The notes under the pieces: model-generated | The model's database searches: none | What the model was told of the DNA's origin: nothing | What the model saw: only the letters and a program-made list of their open reading frames with translations | Made by a program: the position numbers and the translations under genes | Shown: one piece after another, positions 12,152-23,700 of the stretch | Position numbering within the stretch: position 1 is the first letter of the stretch | How the letters are laid out: each line of letters begins with the position of its first letter | Assembly (NCBI RefSeq): GCF_010015585.1 | Contig: NW_022985112.1 | Location: 4,981 to 57,598 of the forward strand | DNA from: Eremomyces bilateralis CBS 781.70 | Taxonomy: Eukaryota > Ascomycota > Dothideomycetes > Eremomycetales > Eremomycetaceae | Reading direction: 5' to 3' | DNA length: 52,618 bases

Positions 12152-12774
12152 ATGATTGCAAGTGTTGAGGCAAAATGCATTTTGAGACATACCTATAAGA
12201 ATACAAAAGATTGATATTATAGTACTTACATATGGTCACACCAACCTGAAAAAAACGAGGACGACGGAGCAAGTCCATCCATTTCGTGAGGGCAAGATCC
12301 TAAGAAATCTGCTTTGCCCCTACAAAATTGGCTGTCAATGATCGGTTGTCGTGTTGGTTCGCACAACCAACTCCCAGAGTTGCCGCCCACGGATTGAGTA
12401 TAGTGATGGGAGCTCCTAGCACAGCACTTGTATCTGTTCATCATCTTCACCGGTTACCAACTGAACTGGTAGTCACAGGAGTAGGAAGGTGAATCGTAAG
12501 CATGTGTTACCAATGAGCACTTCATGTATAATAGTTTCTCTTGTTTTGCTTTATTTTCCTTGCCTTTTTCTTAACTTTTGTTTGCTGAGTTATATAGAAA
12601 ATCAAATCAACTCTTTCCTCAATCGTGTCAAACCGTGGCTTTATAATCTGCCAATACGGATAACTACTAAATTAAGTTTGAACGAGATCTTGTCAGCCAG
12701 TTCGCAGTTACTGGCTAATGCTTCCACACGGATAAGTGAAGCCGTATAGAGCTCGATCTATCCGAAATTGAGTC
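12152..12774. other. Convergent intergenic region between two MFS genes
   Basis: No gene seen; it contains the 3' ends of the two convergent transporter genes. It is AT-rich at 12520-12680. Confidence 0.5.
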
Positions 12775-15058
12775 TCAATGGGCAAATCGGAAGTCGAGTC
12801 GCCGACTGGCAGTGTCCGTAGTATTGTATGTGTAGTCGATGCGCTCCTGGGATGATAGTCAACAAACGACACGAAGTCTTGATCCCCAGTAGACAGGATC
12901 CATGAAGCCAAACTCGGCAAACTTACCTCAGGAGTCATCGCATTCCATTTGCGCTCACGAATTTTGTTCTTTACGACGTAGTATATCTTTGCGTAGAGGA
13001 ACAGAGCAATACTCAGTACGTTAATTCCAATCAAGGCCTGGTTGCCTCGCTTATACAGCGGCTTGTCATTTTCCCGATAGATGTTCGCCGAGATGATGCC
13101 GCCAATTTGAATGTTCACTGGAGCGGTGTCGTTAGGTCTGGTGTTACTAGAAGCCGAAAGAAACATAGCTTACTATTGAATAGAGCGGCAGATACGCTGC
13201 GAGAGCCAACGTTATTCGAGTTTCTCGACACCCAAGCCCTATAAAATGCCGAAAGTCATTAGCTCTAGTTACGAGAGTTCGCGCCTATCTAACAGTGGGG
13301 TATACTTACACATTAATAGCATGAGCATATGGATAACTTAGTAACACGACGAGTAGAGCATAAGTTGACCATTGTTCTTTCATAAGACCTGGCCACACTC
13401 GGAGAGCAATGATGCAAGGAAGGGTCCATAGGGGTTGTAGCATGGCGAAAAGCGCGCGTTGATTAAATTTTTCGCTTAGCCAGGTGCCGGCGAGAAGAGT
13501 GATCATATGGCCCACTGCTGATGGGATTGTAAGGAGGTTGGTTTCGAACTAGAGGCATTAGCTGGTGGAACACCCGTTAGAGAGAATGCTTACAGTGGTA
13601 AACCCAAGATTCCGAAGAATTTGCGTGAGATACTGAGCGGGTGGCGCCTGTGGAACAAGGTTGATGACACCGAGCATATAAAGCTTGATACCGGTACACA
13701 GTTAGCATCCGCTGGTGTCCTAGTTAAGAATATACCTACCGGCCAGAGATCATAATCTTTCAGTGCAGTCCACAGTCGACGTGGGTGATCGCCTGTCGAT
13801 TATGCATATCTCCTATTATAATAGATCAGCATCAGTCTGCCTTAAGATAACTATAGGTTTTAAGTCACCTTTGCTAGGGTCATCTCGTAGCACTCGGTTC
13901 ACCACAATAGTAAGTTCGCGATCGGTAAACCATCCTTTGGGTCGAAACCACGTCTTTGTCTGGGCTGCAGATGCCGGCATAAGGAAGAAGGACACAATGC
14001 CAATAACAAGTGTGAGCGTTCCTTCGATTAAGAAGATCCACCTAAAATTGTGTCAATCACTATCCAAGAATGAAGCAAATCGAACTCTACCTCCAACCTG
14101 CAAGACCGTGGTGGCCTTCGAGATGGAATATTCCGAAGGCAAGAAGAGAAGCAATGATGCCAGTAATGCTCAAGGCTGTCCAGAAGAAACTCAGCCTGAT
14201 GGGGAGCTCCCGGCCGGTGTAGAAGTAGGAGAGCCAAAGTACTAGGTCTGGGATGAAACCGCCCTAGATTTGATCCATCAGTAGGGAAGAATTATGAGCA
14301 TCAGCTAACACACTTCAAGCATTCCAAGAAGAGCACGAGTTGCAAGAAAATCGGCTCTGCCTCGAAGCCCAGTTTGCGCCATGGCGACTATAGACCATAT
14401 AACCATTTGGGTAGGAATCCAGCGGTCGGGACCAAACTTCTTCGAGATTAATTGAGATGGTAACTCGGCCAAAAGGAAAGACACCAGGAACACGGTATTC
14501 CCAAGATTGAAATCTAGTACTTTAAGTCAGAGGTCATTTACAAGGCAAGTGTCGGTCTGCCCACCATTAGTATTAAGGTGAAGATCTTTTAAAAAGGTTC
14601 CCGAAACGGCTTGATTGATGTTTCCACGATCAATCTGTAGACTAAAGAACATGACGCATGCCCATAAGCATACTATTACAAATAATCATCAGTCGAATCT
14701 CTAGACACTAAATTGTGTACATGCCATGCCAGTCAAGTTTCCTGGCCATCTTCTTCTCCTCTTCTTCTGTCCATGTGGCACCCGCGTCGAAGACATGTCG
14801 ACACTCGTATTTTGCTTTCTCATAGACACCAACGTAGTAGTCTCGGATCTGGGGATCCGAAAAGGGATTGGCCGAAACACTCGAGTCAATTTCTCCAGTG
14901 GCCACGATAGCTCCATCATTGGTGATAATGTTGCCTTTCGTTGTCACCAACTTTGCATCGTGTAAGACAGCTTTTGCCACCGTATGCCCTACGTCAATTT
15001 GTTCGGACGATAGGCTGGAGTCTTCTTCCGACTCGTCTTTGGGCCGTTCGACTGTCAT
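12775..15058 (-). pseudogene. Second ACS-family MFS transporter gene, frame broken by one base
   Basis: Eleven exons can be spliced on the minus strand: 15058-14725, 14672-14565, 14513-14314, 14263-14091, 14041-13869, 13812-13740, 13683-13594, 13548-13310, 13238-13174, 13117-12927 and 12846-12775. They give a Dal5/Liz1-like protein of about 572 residues, with DRGNINQAVSGTFLKDL after TM1 and TGRELPIRLSFFW in the middle. The exon 13812-13740 is 73 nt where frame needs 74: its CACCCACG reads in frame only with one more C (13783-13785 on the plus strand). So the gene is either a very young pseudogene or carries a base error. Intron 1 appears to use a GC donor (GCATGT) rather than GT. It is divergent from the TauD gene at 16783, so the two may once have formed an uptake-catabolism pair. 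Confidence 0.8.
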
Positions 15059-16782
15059 GGCGTAGTAGGGCAGGTAAGAATAGGGCTCTATTCTAATCCT
15101 TCTTAGTAGATGGATCGGGGGGAAAGCAAAGTCAAATATACTTCTCGAGATTTCTACAGCGTTAATGAGACTCGATAATAACTGATGTAGCAATGGATAT
15201 AAGAACCATGTGCTCCCATCTTCCTCCACATTAGAACTAGGGAAAATATGACATCCATAGTAAGTATGAGGTGATTAATAGTGCGTTAGAAATCATTTTC
15301 GGATATGCAGGCCAAATCGTCCTTTCCCTTAGCCTCAAATGATGCATGAAAGGAATGATTCAGTAGTAATGAACGCAGGAGTGATCTGCTCATTGTCCCC
15401 GCATAGTAACCAGGAATAACATAGCATCTATCGTAAGTACGAGGTGATTGATAGGCTTTTAGTAACCATTGTGGAGATTAAGGTCAAAGTCCTTCTCGTC
15501 TAGTCTTAATGATGCACAATAAGAAATGATCTTTTTCCATATAGTAACCAGGAATCATATGCTATCCCGGGATGAGTATGATGTGATCGATCAGCTTACT
15601 GAAACCATGATCTGAGGTTCAAGGTCGTTCTCTTCTACCTCCTCCACGTGGGATAGAAAAGCATTTGGGCTCCAACATAATATTATGGGAACACAAACAG
15701 TAGCTGTTGTTAACCGTCAATCGAATTCTCTAGATAAATACGAAGCTAAAGTTGATATTGCCAATATGCTTGTGCTGAGAAAGACGTTGGACAGACAGAT
15801 GAAAGAATACAATACTTCTTTACCGAATCAGGTAAAGCTGTTCAAAAATACCTAACATACGGATTGTAATAGTGTTGCAATAGAAAATCACAGATGCCAT
15901 ATGGTGGCCAATGCCTGAAGGAGCGTGGATGAAGTTAGATCATTCCTGTTTGGTTCTAATTATGGTATATATCGTCCCACTGGAAACAGATTTTTGGTCC
16001 CCCTTGCAGAGCAACCACGTGATTTGCCGAAGTGTTCCCATCACCCAGTCTATCACTACTCCGTACTTCAGTCTCTCCGATCCCATTTAGTGTACGGAGT
16101 AATGATCTGAAATTGTTATATTAAGAAGTCTACTGTCTATTTTACTGCTTTCGAATCTTCTCCTTGATTTCGCGTTATAAAAATCTTTGCTATGTACTCG
16201 GAAGTCGGAACGTCGAGCATAGAGGGGAGAGATGGGCGATCATGCACCACGACGCGTTGATTGTATCATTTCATGGTCGGCATAACGCAATCTTCCCCCA
16301 CGGCGCCATTGATCCTTAGCAGTATCAACATTACTGCACACTCCTCCTCGCCAGGAACCAATGCATGAATCTATGCAGCAGCAAATACACCGAATAGAGT
16401 TACCGGATAACTAGATCAGCAGTGGGTGAGACTAGGGGGCTGTTCCGTCTAAGCAGACTTGCTAATTGGTCTGTTCAAATGAGGGAATGCTGTGCTGCTT
16501 ATACGCCATCGTGGTTGAAGGTGACGCCGAAATTGGATGCTGAACCATTGGAGCAACGTATGAATCAACCTACAAAGGATGGTCAAGTGATACCCTAAAA
16601 CGCTGTTGGTGCCATTATATCCGATATCGATGCTTTATAGTGACGACTGCTTCGAAGATCATATAGTATTCATTCCTAGTAGCCTGTGCCATTGCTATTG
16701 ATTGATGCAAGATTGAGGTTATTCTTTTTATCCATCGCCAAAGACTGAGAGCACTTAGATCACTACCTTCTATTGACCGAAA
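15059..16782. other. Divergent intergenic region between MFS and TauD genes
   Basis: 1.7 kb without a convincing gene. It contains the degenerate repeat at 15236-15640 and, at 16057-16101, the perfect 10-bp inverted repeat TACTCCGTAC/GTACGGAGTA with a 25-nt loop. It must include both promoters. Confidence 0.5.
15236..15640. repeat. Three diverged tandem repeat units
   Basis: Three related blocks start near 15236, 15403 and 15541. Each begins with a version of ATAGTAACCAGGAATMAYAT, followed by a TAAGTAYGAGGTGATTRATAG-like segment and an AATGATGCA segment. Spacing is about 170 and 140 bp. They do not keep an open frame, so this is an old non-coding duplication. Confidence 0.5.
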
Positions 16783-18058
16783 ATGGCCACCGTGACATCT
16801 ACCCAAACACAACATCTCCCTATCTCCGTAAAGGCCAATTCTCAGTCCATGGAGGAAAAGCCCAAAGTTCGGAGAGCAATTGACGAAGAGGGTGATACGG
16901 TCGCTGCGAGTGTATGTTGTCACACTCCAATTGCTGTAAACGTGGACTAACGATCACATAGCACCCTCATTATTTGCCAGTCTGGGACCATGGCGAGAAA
17001 TACGCACCCCTCCAGCCATTCGAGCATATCGAGCGCGGCAAAGGTGCAGATCCAAGCTTCAAGGACCTTCTGACTGAAGGCTCTAAGCTCCAACACCTCA
17101 CACCCACCACAGGGTCAGAAGTCACTGGGGTCCAACTTAGCAAACTCAGCGACGCTGGTAAAGACCAGCTCGCCTTGCTTGTTGCCCAGCGAAAGGTTGT
17201 CGCATTCCGCAACCAGGACTTTGAAAACCTACCCATCCAGGAGGCCCTCGACTTTGGAGGTTATTTCGGCCGCCGCCACATCCATCCAACCACCGGATCC
17301 CCCGAGGGCTACCCTGAGCTCCATATAGTGCATCGAAATGGCAATGTAAGCGAATTTGACAGCTTTAGGGGCAATCGGAATAGCAGTGTCGGATGGCACT
17401 CCGACGTCTCAAACGAAAAGCAACCACCAGGCACCACATTTTTGTACGCCTTGGATGTTCCGGAAGTTGGTGGTGACACTGGATTTGTCAACCAGGTCGA
17501 GGCCTACAATCGATTGTCACCCCTCCTGAAGGAGCGTTTGCATGGACTCAAGGCTATTCACTCTGGACTTCAACAAGCCGAGTCTAGCAAGAAACGTGAT
17601 GGAATAGTAAGACGAGAACCTGTTGCTTCGGAGCATCCTATCGTGCGCACTCACCCGGCAACTGGCGAGAAAGCCTTGTTTGTGAATGAGGGGTGTAAGT
17701 CTTCATATCCCGCTGTTTATTACTCTTAATCCTTCGCTAATTGGCATTAAGTCACCAAAAGCATCGTCGGGTTTAAGAATGAAGAGAGCGAGATGCTCTT
17801 GAAATTTTTGTACGATCATATTGGCCGTGGTATTGACTATCAGGCTCGCGTTAGATGGGCTCCCGGGACTGTGGTTATTTGGGATGTAAGTTCAACTCCA
17901 TCAAAATCTAAGTGGTAACAGAGTGGTTAAGTGAAGAACAGAACCGCGTAACTTCGCACTCTGTTATCGTCGATTGGACTACAGGCGAGCGACGACATTT
18001 GGCTCGCATTACCCCCCAGGCAGAGGCCCCATTTGAAACTCCTTATATTCCTGAGTGA
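16783..18058 (+). CDS. TauD/TfdA-type Fe(II)/2-oxoglutarate dioxygenase
   Basis: Four exons: 16783-16911, 16962-17694, 17752-17885 and 17942-18058, 370 residues, all junctions in frame. The iron ligands are H189 and D191 (GWHSDVS) and the distal histidine H338 (NRVTSHS). The ERRHLARIT segment supplies the 2-oxoglutarate-binding arginine. This matches fungal sulfonate/alpha-ketoglutarate dioxygenases that release sulfite from taurine-like sulfonates, although related members hydroxylate other acids. It is probably cytosolic, as no signal peptide is seen. The divergent MFS gene at 12775-15058 could supply the substrate. The canonical A of NRVTAHS is S here, a mild change. An inverted-repeat element starts within about 20 bp of the stop codon. 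The gene looks intact. Confidence 0.93.
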
Positions 18059-18576
18059 TACGGTTATGGCAGATGCATCAATAAACATACCTCTGTGGGG
18101 GAAGAAATTGATGGCCCATAAAACGTTTTCTTCCCGTAAAATCATAACCATCAAAAAGGATAATTTAATTTAGACTCCTATAGCAGGTAGATGTAGCTCT
18201 GAAAATATAATTTGACCTTTAAATTCGCCTTTTAATGTAAGGGTGCGTCGTTGCAGCTCGATTCAAAACATAGTTTTCTGCGTGGTATGGGCCATCAATT
18301 TCTTCCCCTTCGGAGGACGCCATACTGCCTTGATGCTTCAGGGATCTATCACCGGGGTGCGAAAATTTTATCTCGCACAGCCACACGGGATTTCAAGAAG
18401 AAGGCGCTAGCGCCACGCCCCCGGCTAGCGCCGACTTGGGCTTTCAGAAAGCCGTCTGGGGGCGTTTTGCAGGGATTATATGAGTTGACGAGTGAAAATC
18501 AAGGGGACACATGACATAGAGCGAAAGTGTGGTAGTAGCAGGTTACGAAGATTCGAGGCCTCCTAACAGCGATCTT
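18059..18576. repeat. Inverted-repeat (MITE-like) element beside the TauD stop codon
   Basis: A perfect 23-bp inverted repeat GGGGAAGAAATTGATGGCCC(ATA) occupies 18098-18120 and, in reverse, 18286-18308. Weaker symmetry, including GCATCAA, extends the arms to about 18074 and 18336. The centre is AT-rich and non-coding. A further hairpin (GTGCGA...TCGCAC, near 18357-18378) and two copies of GGCTAGCGCC/GGCGCTAGCGCC (18403-18434) follow. No target duplication is clear. Confidence 0.55.
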
Positions 18577-18966
18577 CTATATCAAGCTCTTTCCGAAGCC
18601 TGTCTGTGCGATTAGGATTGTATCCTGCTTTGCAAAGATAAGGCGGGATAGAATAGCGATCTGTAGATCCTTCGGTTCAACAGCAGTGTGACTTTGGGGA
18701 TATCGATCGCGTAGTAACCTCCTCAAAGTAGACTCGATTATCTTCACCTGCATAGACAGCATGTCGTCAATGGAAACCTCATCGTGGATATTGACGCGAC
18801 GCTCCTTTGCCCGCACCAACTGTTTAATATAGGATGCAAGCTCTGAGCCCGGGATATCCAGGATCCGCTCGAGTTCTCGTCCTCTAGTGCTAGGAGCATT
18901 AGGAGCGGAATTAGACTTGGCCCCCCTTCGATGCCGACGGCTCTTAGTCTTCTTTGCTTTAGGCAT
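18577..18966 (-). pseudogene. N-terminal fragment of a RecQ/DEAD-like DNA helicase
   Basis: The 129-codon frame starts MPKAKKTKSRRHRRG, is basic at the N-terminus, and reaches a helicase motif I region: AILSRLIFAKQDTILIAQTG followed by FGKSLI, where the frame stops. Motif I (TGFGKS) belongs to superfamily 2 helicases, and the preceding L-R-x-Q-A-I-like region resembles the Q motif. All motifs II-VI are missing downstream, so this is a truncated copy. Such RecQ-like fragments are frequent in repeat-rich and subtelomeric parts of fungal genomes. The sequence beyond the truncation at 18577 has no helicase similarity. Confidence 0.7.
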
Positions 18967-19482
18967 ACCGAGAAGGATCTTTGACACACTAATCGACCTT
19001 TAGGACCTCACTGTCTCTCCTTGTTCAGTGCGAATGGCGTGGAGTTCGAATAGGTAGTATGGGAGGTTGATCGCTTAGATATACGCTCGTCCACTACGCC
19101 TCTGAGGCAGCCTTAGCACCCTTTTTATCCTATCATGGTTAGACGTAGGCAATCTAAAATCTAGATATATATCTGTCCGGTACCATTTTCTTGGATCTTA
19201 TGGCGTCAAATTGTCGAGTCTCGTGTTGTTTTTCGTGATATCAAGGCCGATAATGCTCATCACTCCGATTCTGCGTCTTTCTCTTCCTAAAGTCATGCCA
19301 CGTGCCCTCAGACCTCCTTGAAAGGAGTTTACTCCCAGCTAGCCCATTTGGGCGTTAGCGTAGCTTGGCGCAAGCCAGGTTTCGAGCGACGGTCTGAGCT
19401 GTGGCTGAGATAACGAAAATTACCTGCGTGGGGGATCTTGGCATAATTATCTCCTCCATTACAACGCCTATATATCTATCTA
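18967..19482. other. Relic-rich spacer
   Basis: No gene is recognised. It lies between the helicase fragment and the transposase relic, and may hold the 3' flank of that element. Confidence 0.4.
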
Positions 19483-20160
19483 TCACCACAAATCGCTGCG
19501 AACACGTCCTCCCTTAAGTTCTACGACCTTTTTACATCGCCAAGGCATCTCTGCAATACGTTGGCGTATCTCCTGCTGTGTGATACGTTTCCATTCGCGC
19601 TCGATCGCCTCCTTAAACTCTGCCACCGTCTGCCATCTACCACCGCGTAGACGTTGCTTCATAATAAGCCAGATTGCCTCGATAGGGTTGAGATCCGGTG
19701 ACTACGCAGGATGAGGTAGTATCCAAAGTTTTGCAGCGCGTTTTAGGTCGGCGGGGGGATTCCTTGGGGACCACGTTCCATGGGACGCATCTCCCACCTC
19801 CTGGAAGTGGAATTGACGCTTGAAATGAGACTGTAGGCCCTTGATATGATCGATATGACGTGGCAGGATATATTGGGCATAAACCGCTGCGTCATCGAGT
19901 TCCCATTGATCTTTATATCAGCGTCCAATTCTGAGCCCTTCGGGGCCTCATTCCAAGCCCCCAGGACAGCCTGATACTCCTCCTCAGTCTGAACATTAGA
20001 TCTGCGTGGTTTGGCGGGTTTATAGGCCTCCTTCGCTGCAGGTTCCGCGGGATCGGAGTAAAAGAAAAAGATCCCTTTCCGATCGTACGAAATCCCAGCA
20101 GCGACGTGAACCGTGACGTCTAAATCTAGAGAACCAACCTCCTGTATAGTTCTAAGCGAC
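19483..20160 (-). mobile_element. Decayed Tc1/mariner-type DDE transposase relic
   Basis: Reading leftward the frames spell DDE-superfamily signatures: HVAAGISYDRKGIFFF, then FHFQEVGDASHGTWSPRNPP, then SPDLNPIEAIWLIMKQRLRG and a normal C-terminus ending GGRVRSDLW just before a TGA at 19483. The QE-D-GDPSHG motif of active relatives reads QEVGDASHG here, so a catalytic Asp is probably lost. At least two more lesions occur: a one-base frame change near 19900 and a stop in front of SPDLNP (CAG to TAG, a CpA to TpA change as left by RIP). The N-terminal DNA-binding half is absent. Terminal repeats were not located. Confidence 0.75.
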
Positions 20161-20788
20161 GGGGCTCTCTAGGGGCGCGGAGCTAGGGCAATCCAAATGA
20201 GCTCATTTGAAATTATTAAATGATGGTTTAATGATGAGGCTCAAGGAACCGTAGGAACGTACCAGTAGTAGGCCCGTGCAATGCTGAGTCATCATGCTGT
20301 CCTCCTTCATGAAGATTGAAGCTATCTACATACACGTCCATTCCTGTTATGGTTTGGTCATTTGAGCGATGAAGATGTCGATTACAAGACTTATACAGCT
20401 AGAAAGAGCTATATAGGAACGGGTAGGATCTCCAAATGTCTATGTTGGTGCCTCAGGCACCAACATTTAGGTAATGCTATACCTAATTAGGCTAGTATTT
20501 ATGAGGCCTTTTATGAGCGCTAGGGCCAAATCGGGTTAGATTTCATGAAGACTTTATGAGGATGGCGAGCCCTACTAGGTTACGACAGGACGAGTATACA
20601 ATAGTTGCTGACACATGCCAGCAAACACGAGACGCAGTAGGATGGCGCAGACATTGGCGAGGCAGAGTGCGCCGCATCTGTAGCACCATTTAGACGCAAG
20701 GCTGCATCGATGCAGTTATAAGATGCTGAATCGATGTCCTCATCGAAGCGCAACTCTCGTCGCTCTACCCACTTAGTCCTATCGCGAA
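20161..20788. other. Spacer with perfect palindrome, upstream of NLR gene 1
   Basis: No gene. It contains the 25-bp palindrome described separately. The 300 bp before 20789 presumably include the NLR promoter. Confidence 0.4.
20442..20466. repeat. 25-bp perfect palindrome
   Basis: ATGTTGGTGCCT and its exact reverse complement AGGCACCAACAT flank a single C at 20454. It may be two abutting transposon ends, a footprint, or a strong hairpin. Confidence 0.8.
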
Positions 20789-23700
20789 ATGGAGCCGCTC
20801 AGCGTTACTACTAGCGTTACTGCCATCCTACAGCTCACCTGCAAATTCATCCAATACCTGAGCGACGTCAAGGACGCGCCAAAAGAATGCCAGCAATGCA
20901 TGCTCGAGGCATCTAACCTCTTGAACCTCCTGATAAACCTTCATTGCCGCCTCGAATATGGTCAGGCCGGTGATCCGTGGTTCACGGCCGTTCTGGCTCT
21001 CAATGTTGCGGGTGGACCTTGCGACCAGTTCAAGCAGGCCTTAGAGCAGTTGCAGTCGAAGATCGAAATACAAAATGGCACGCAAATGTCTAAAAAGCGA
21101 CTATTGTGGAAGTTCAGCAAGGCAGAAGTTGCTAGCACTCTCGCACGAATGGAACGGCTGAAGAGTCTTGTAAGCATCGCGCTAGAGATGGACCATTTGT
21201 GAGTACTTATAAGCAGCTATAGTTAACGATACACACGCTTAGCAGTATCTTCAGTCAACTATCCCAAGCAATTAAGGACGACACTAAAGCGGTGCGAGAT
21301 ACACTCCCCCATCTTCAGGCATACATGGCCACCATCCGCGAAACTCAAAATCTGCAATGGAATGCTCAGAATCTTCAGCAGCGCCAGCCTATTTTGGATT
21401 GGCTATCGCCCACAGACTTCCCGGCCCAGCAGCACGATATTATTTCACGGAGACAAGAAGATACAGGGCGATGGTTACTAGACTCTCCAGAGTTTCAAGG
21501 ATGGTTGCAGGGAGCCAATAGGACACTGTTTTGTCCTGGTATTCCAGGCGCTGGCAAAACGATGATGGCAGCAATTGCCATTGATCACCTCTACAAATCC
21601 ACACAGAGCGGTGACATTGGAGTAGCATACATATTTTGCAACAACAAGGCGAAAGCTGATCACAGCGCGCGTACTCTGCTTGCTGCCCTCTTGAAGCAGC
21701 TCGTGCGAAGTTCGCCGGATATGGCAGCTCCGGTGACAGAACTCTACGATCGCTACTCAGAGCGAGGAAGCAGACCATATCTTGACGACATATTCGAGGC
21801 TCTACAGTCCGTCTGCTCGAGTCACACTATAGTACATATTATAGTAGATGCGCTGGACGAATACGAAGACAGAGATGGTGAGCGGAGCAGAATTATCGAC
21901 AAGCTCCGTAAACTGCAAACGAAAGGGGACGTACGGCTCTTATTTACCTCCCGGTTCATTCCTGGAGTAACGCAGAAATTTCGATCGAGCCCTACTCTAG
22001 AGTTGCGAGCCAGCGACGAGGACGTAAGGCGATTTATAAAAGGTCAGATACCGCGTCTGCCGAAATGCATTCTACGGGACGACAAACTCCAGCGTGCTGT
22101 TCAAGACAAGATTACCGAAGCTGTTGATGGCATGTAAGTACTCTTTAGACATTTTCTCTTACGATATATTCGTACTTATAAAGCGGCTAGGTTCCTTCTC
22201 GCGCGTCTTTACGTTGACTCGCTGCTTGATAAAAGGAATAGACAGAAAGTGATGTCCACTCTAGGGAAGCTGTCGAAAGGTTCGGTAGCGCTTGACGAGG
22301 CCTATGGCGAGGCAATCAAGCGAATAGATGGACAATTAGCCGAGGATAGTTCGCTGGCCAGGCGTGCTCTATCCTGGATAACATATGCCCAGAGAAAACT
22401 TACTACTCAAGAGCTATGCCATGCTCTCGCAATCGAGCCGGGCGATAAAGCTCTGAATAATGACAACATTTACGATATCGAGGAAATTATCTCCGTCTGC
22501 GCTGGGCTTGTTGCGGTAGACGAGGAGAGTAACGTCATCCGGCTCGTGCACTACACGACACAGCAGTACTTTGAGCGGATACGCCTGAAATGGAACCCTG
22601 GCGCTCAGGAAGCGATAGCGGTAGCCTGCTTGACGTATTTGTCTTTTGATACATTTCGGAGTGGCAGCTGTGCTGATGATAGGGCTTTCGAACAGAGGAT
22701 CGCCGAGAGTGTGCTCTACGATTACACAGCGCATCACTGGAGCGAACACATACGACCTGTGGAGAACACAATTTCTGGCTTAGCGCTAGCCATTCTCTGC
22801 GACAAAGCGTTAGTTACCTCCACCATCCAAGCTGCATCAGTGCCAAACTATAAATATCTTGGCTATAGTGAATCTTTCCCGAATGAAACTACCGGACTAC
22901 ACCTTACAGCGAGGTACGGACTGGTTTACTTGACAAAGACGCTTTTGATCGAGCGGGACGACGTCGAAGCGGACTTGAAGGACAACGACGGTCGGACGCC
23001 GCTGGCATGGGCGGCAGCGAGAGGGAACGAGGCGGTAGTTCGGCTGCTGGTCGAGCGGGACGACGTCGAAGCGGACTCAAAGGATAACAACGTCCGGACG
23101 CCGCTGTCACGGGCGGCAGCGAGAGGGCACGAGGCGATAGTTCGGCTGCTAGTCGAGCGGGACGACGTCGAAGCGGACTCGAAGGACAACGACGGTCGGA
23201 CGCCGCTGGCATGGGCGGCAGCGAGAGGGCACGAGGCGGTAGTTCGGCTGCTGGTCGAGCGGGACGACGTCGAAGCGGACTCGAAGGACAACGACGGTCG
23301 GACGCCGCTGTCATGCGCAGTATGGAGAGGGCACGAGGCGGTAGTTCGGCTGCTGGTCGAGCGGGATGACGTCGAAGCGGACTCGAAGGACAATAACGGT
23401 CGGACGCCGCTATCATGGGCGGCAGCGAGAGAAAACGAAGCAATAACTCGGCTGCTGGCCGAGCAGTACGCCGCCAAAGCGGACCCGAGGGGCAATAACG
23501 GTCTGACGCCACTATTATGGGCGACAGCGAGAGGGTACGAGGCGATGGTTCGGCTGCTGGTCGAGCGGGACGACGTTGAAGCGGACTCGAAGGATAATGA
23601 CGGTCGGACGCCGCTGGCATGGGCGGCAGCGAGAGGGAACGAGGCGGTGGTTCGGCTGCTGGTCGAGCGGGACGACGTTGAAGCGGACCCGAAGGATAAC

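Noticed and set aside
12775-18058. MFS plus TauD as a secondary metabolite cluster
   Set aside because: No backbone synthase or pathway regulator is present; two divergent genes of nutrient-use type are better explained by catabolism.
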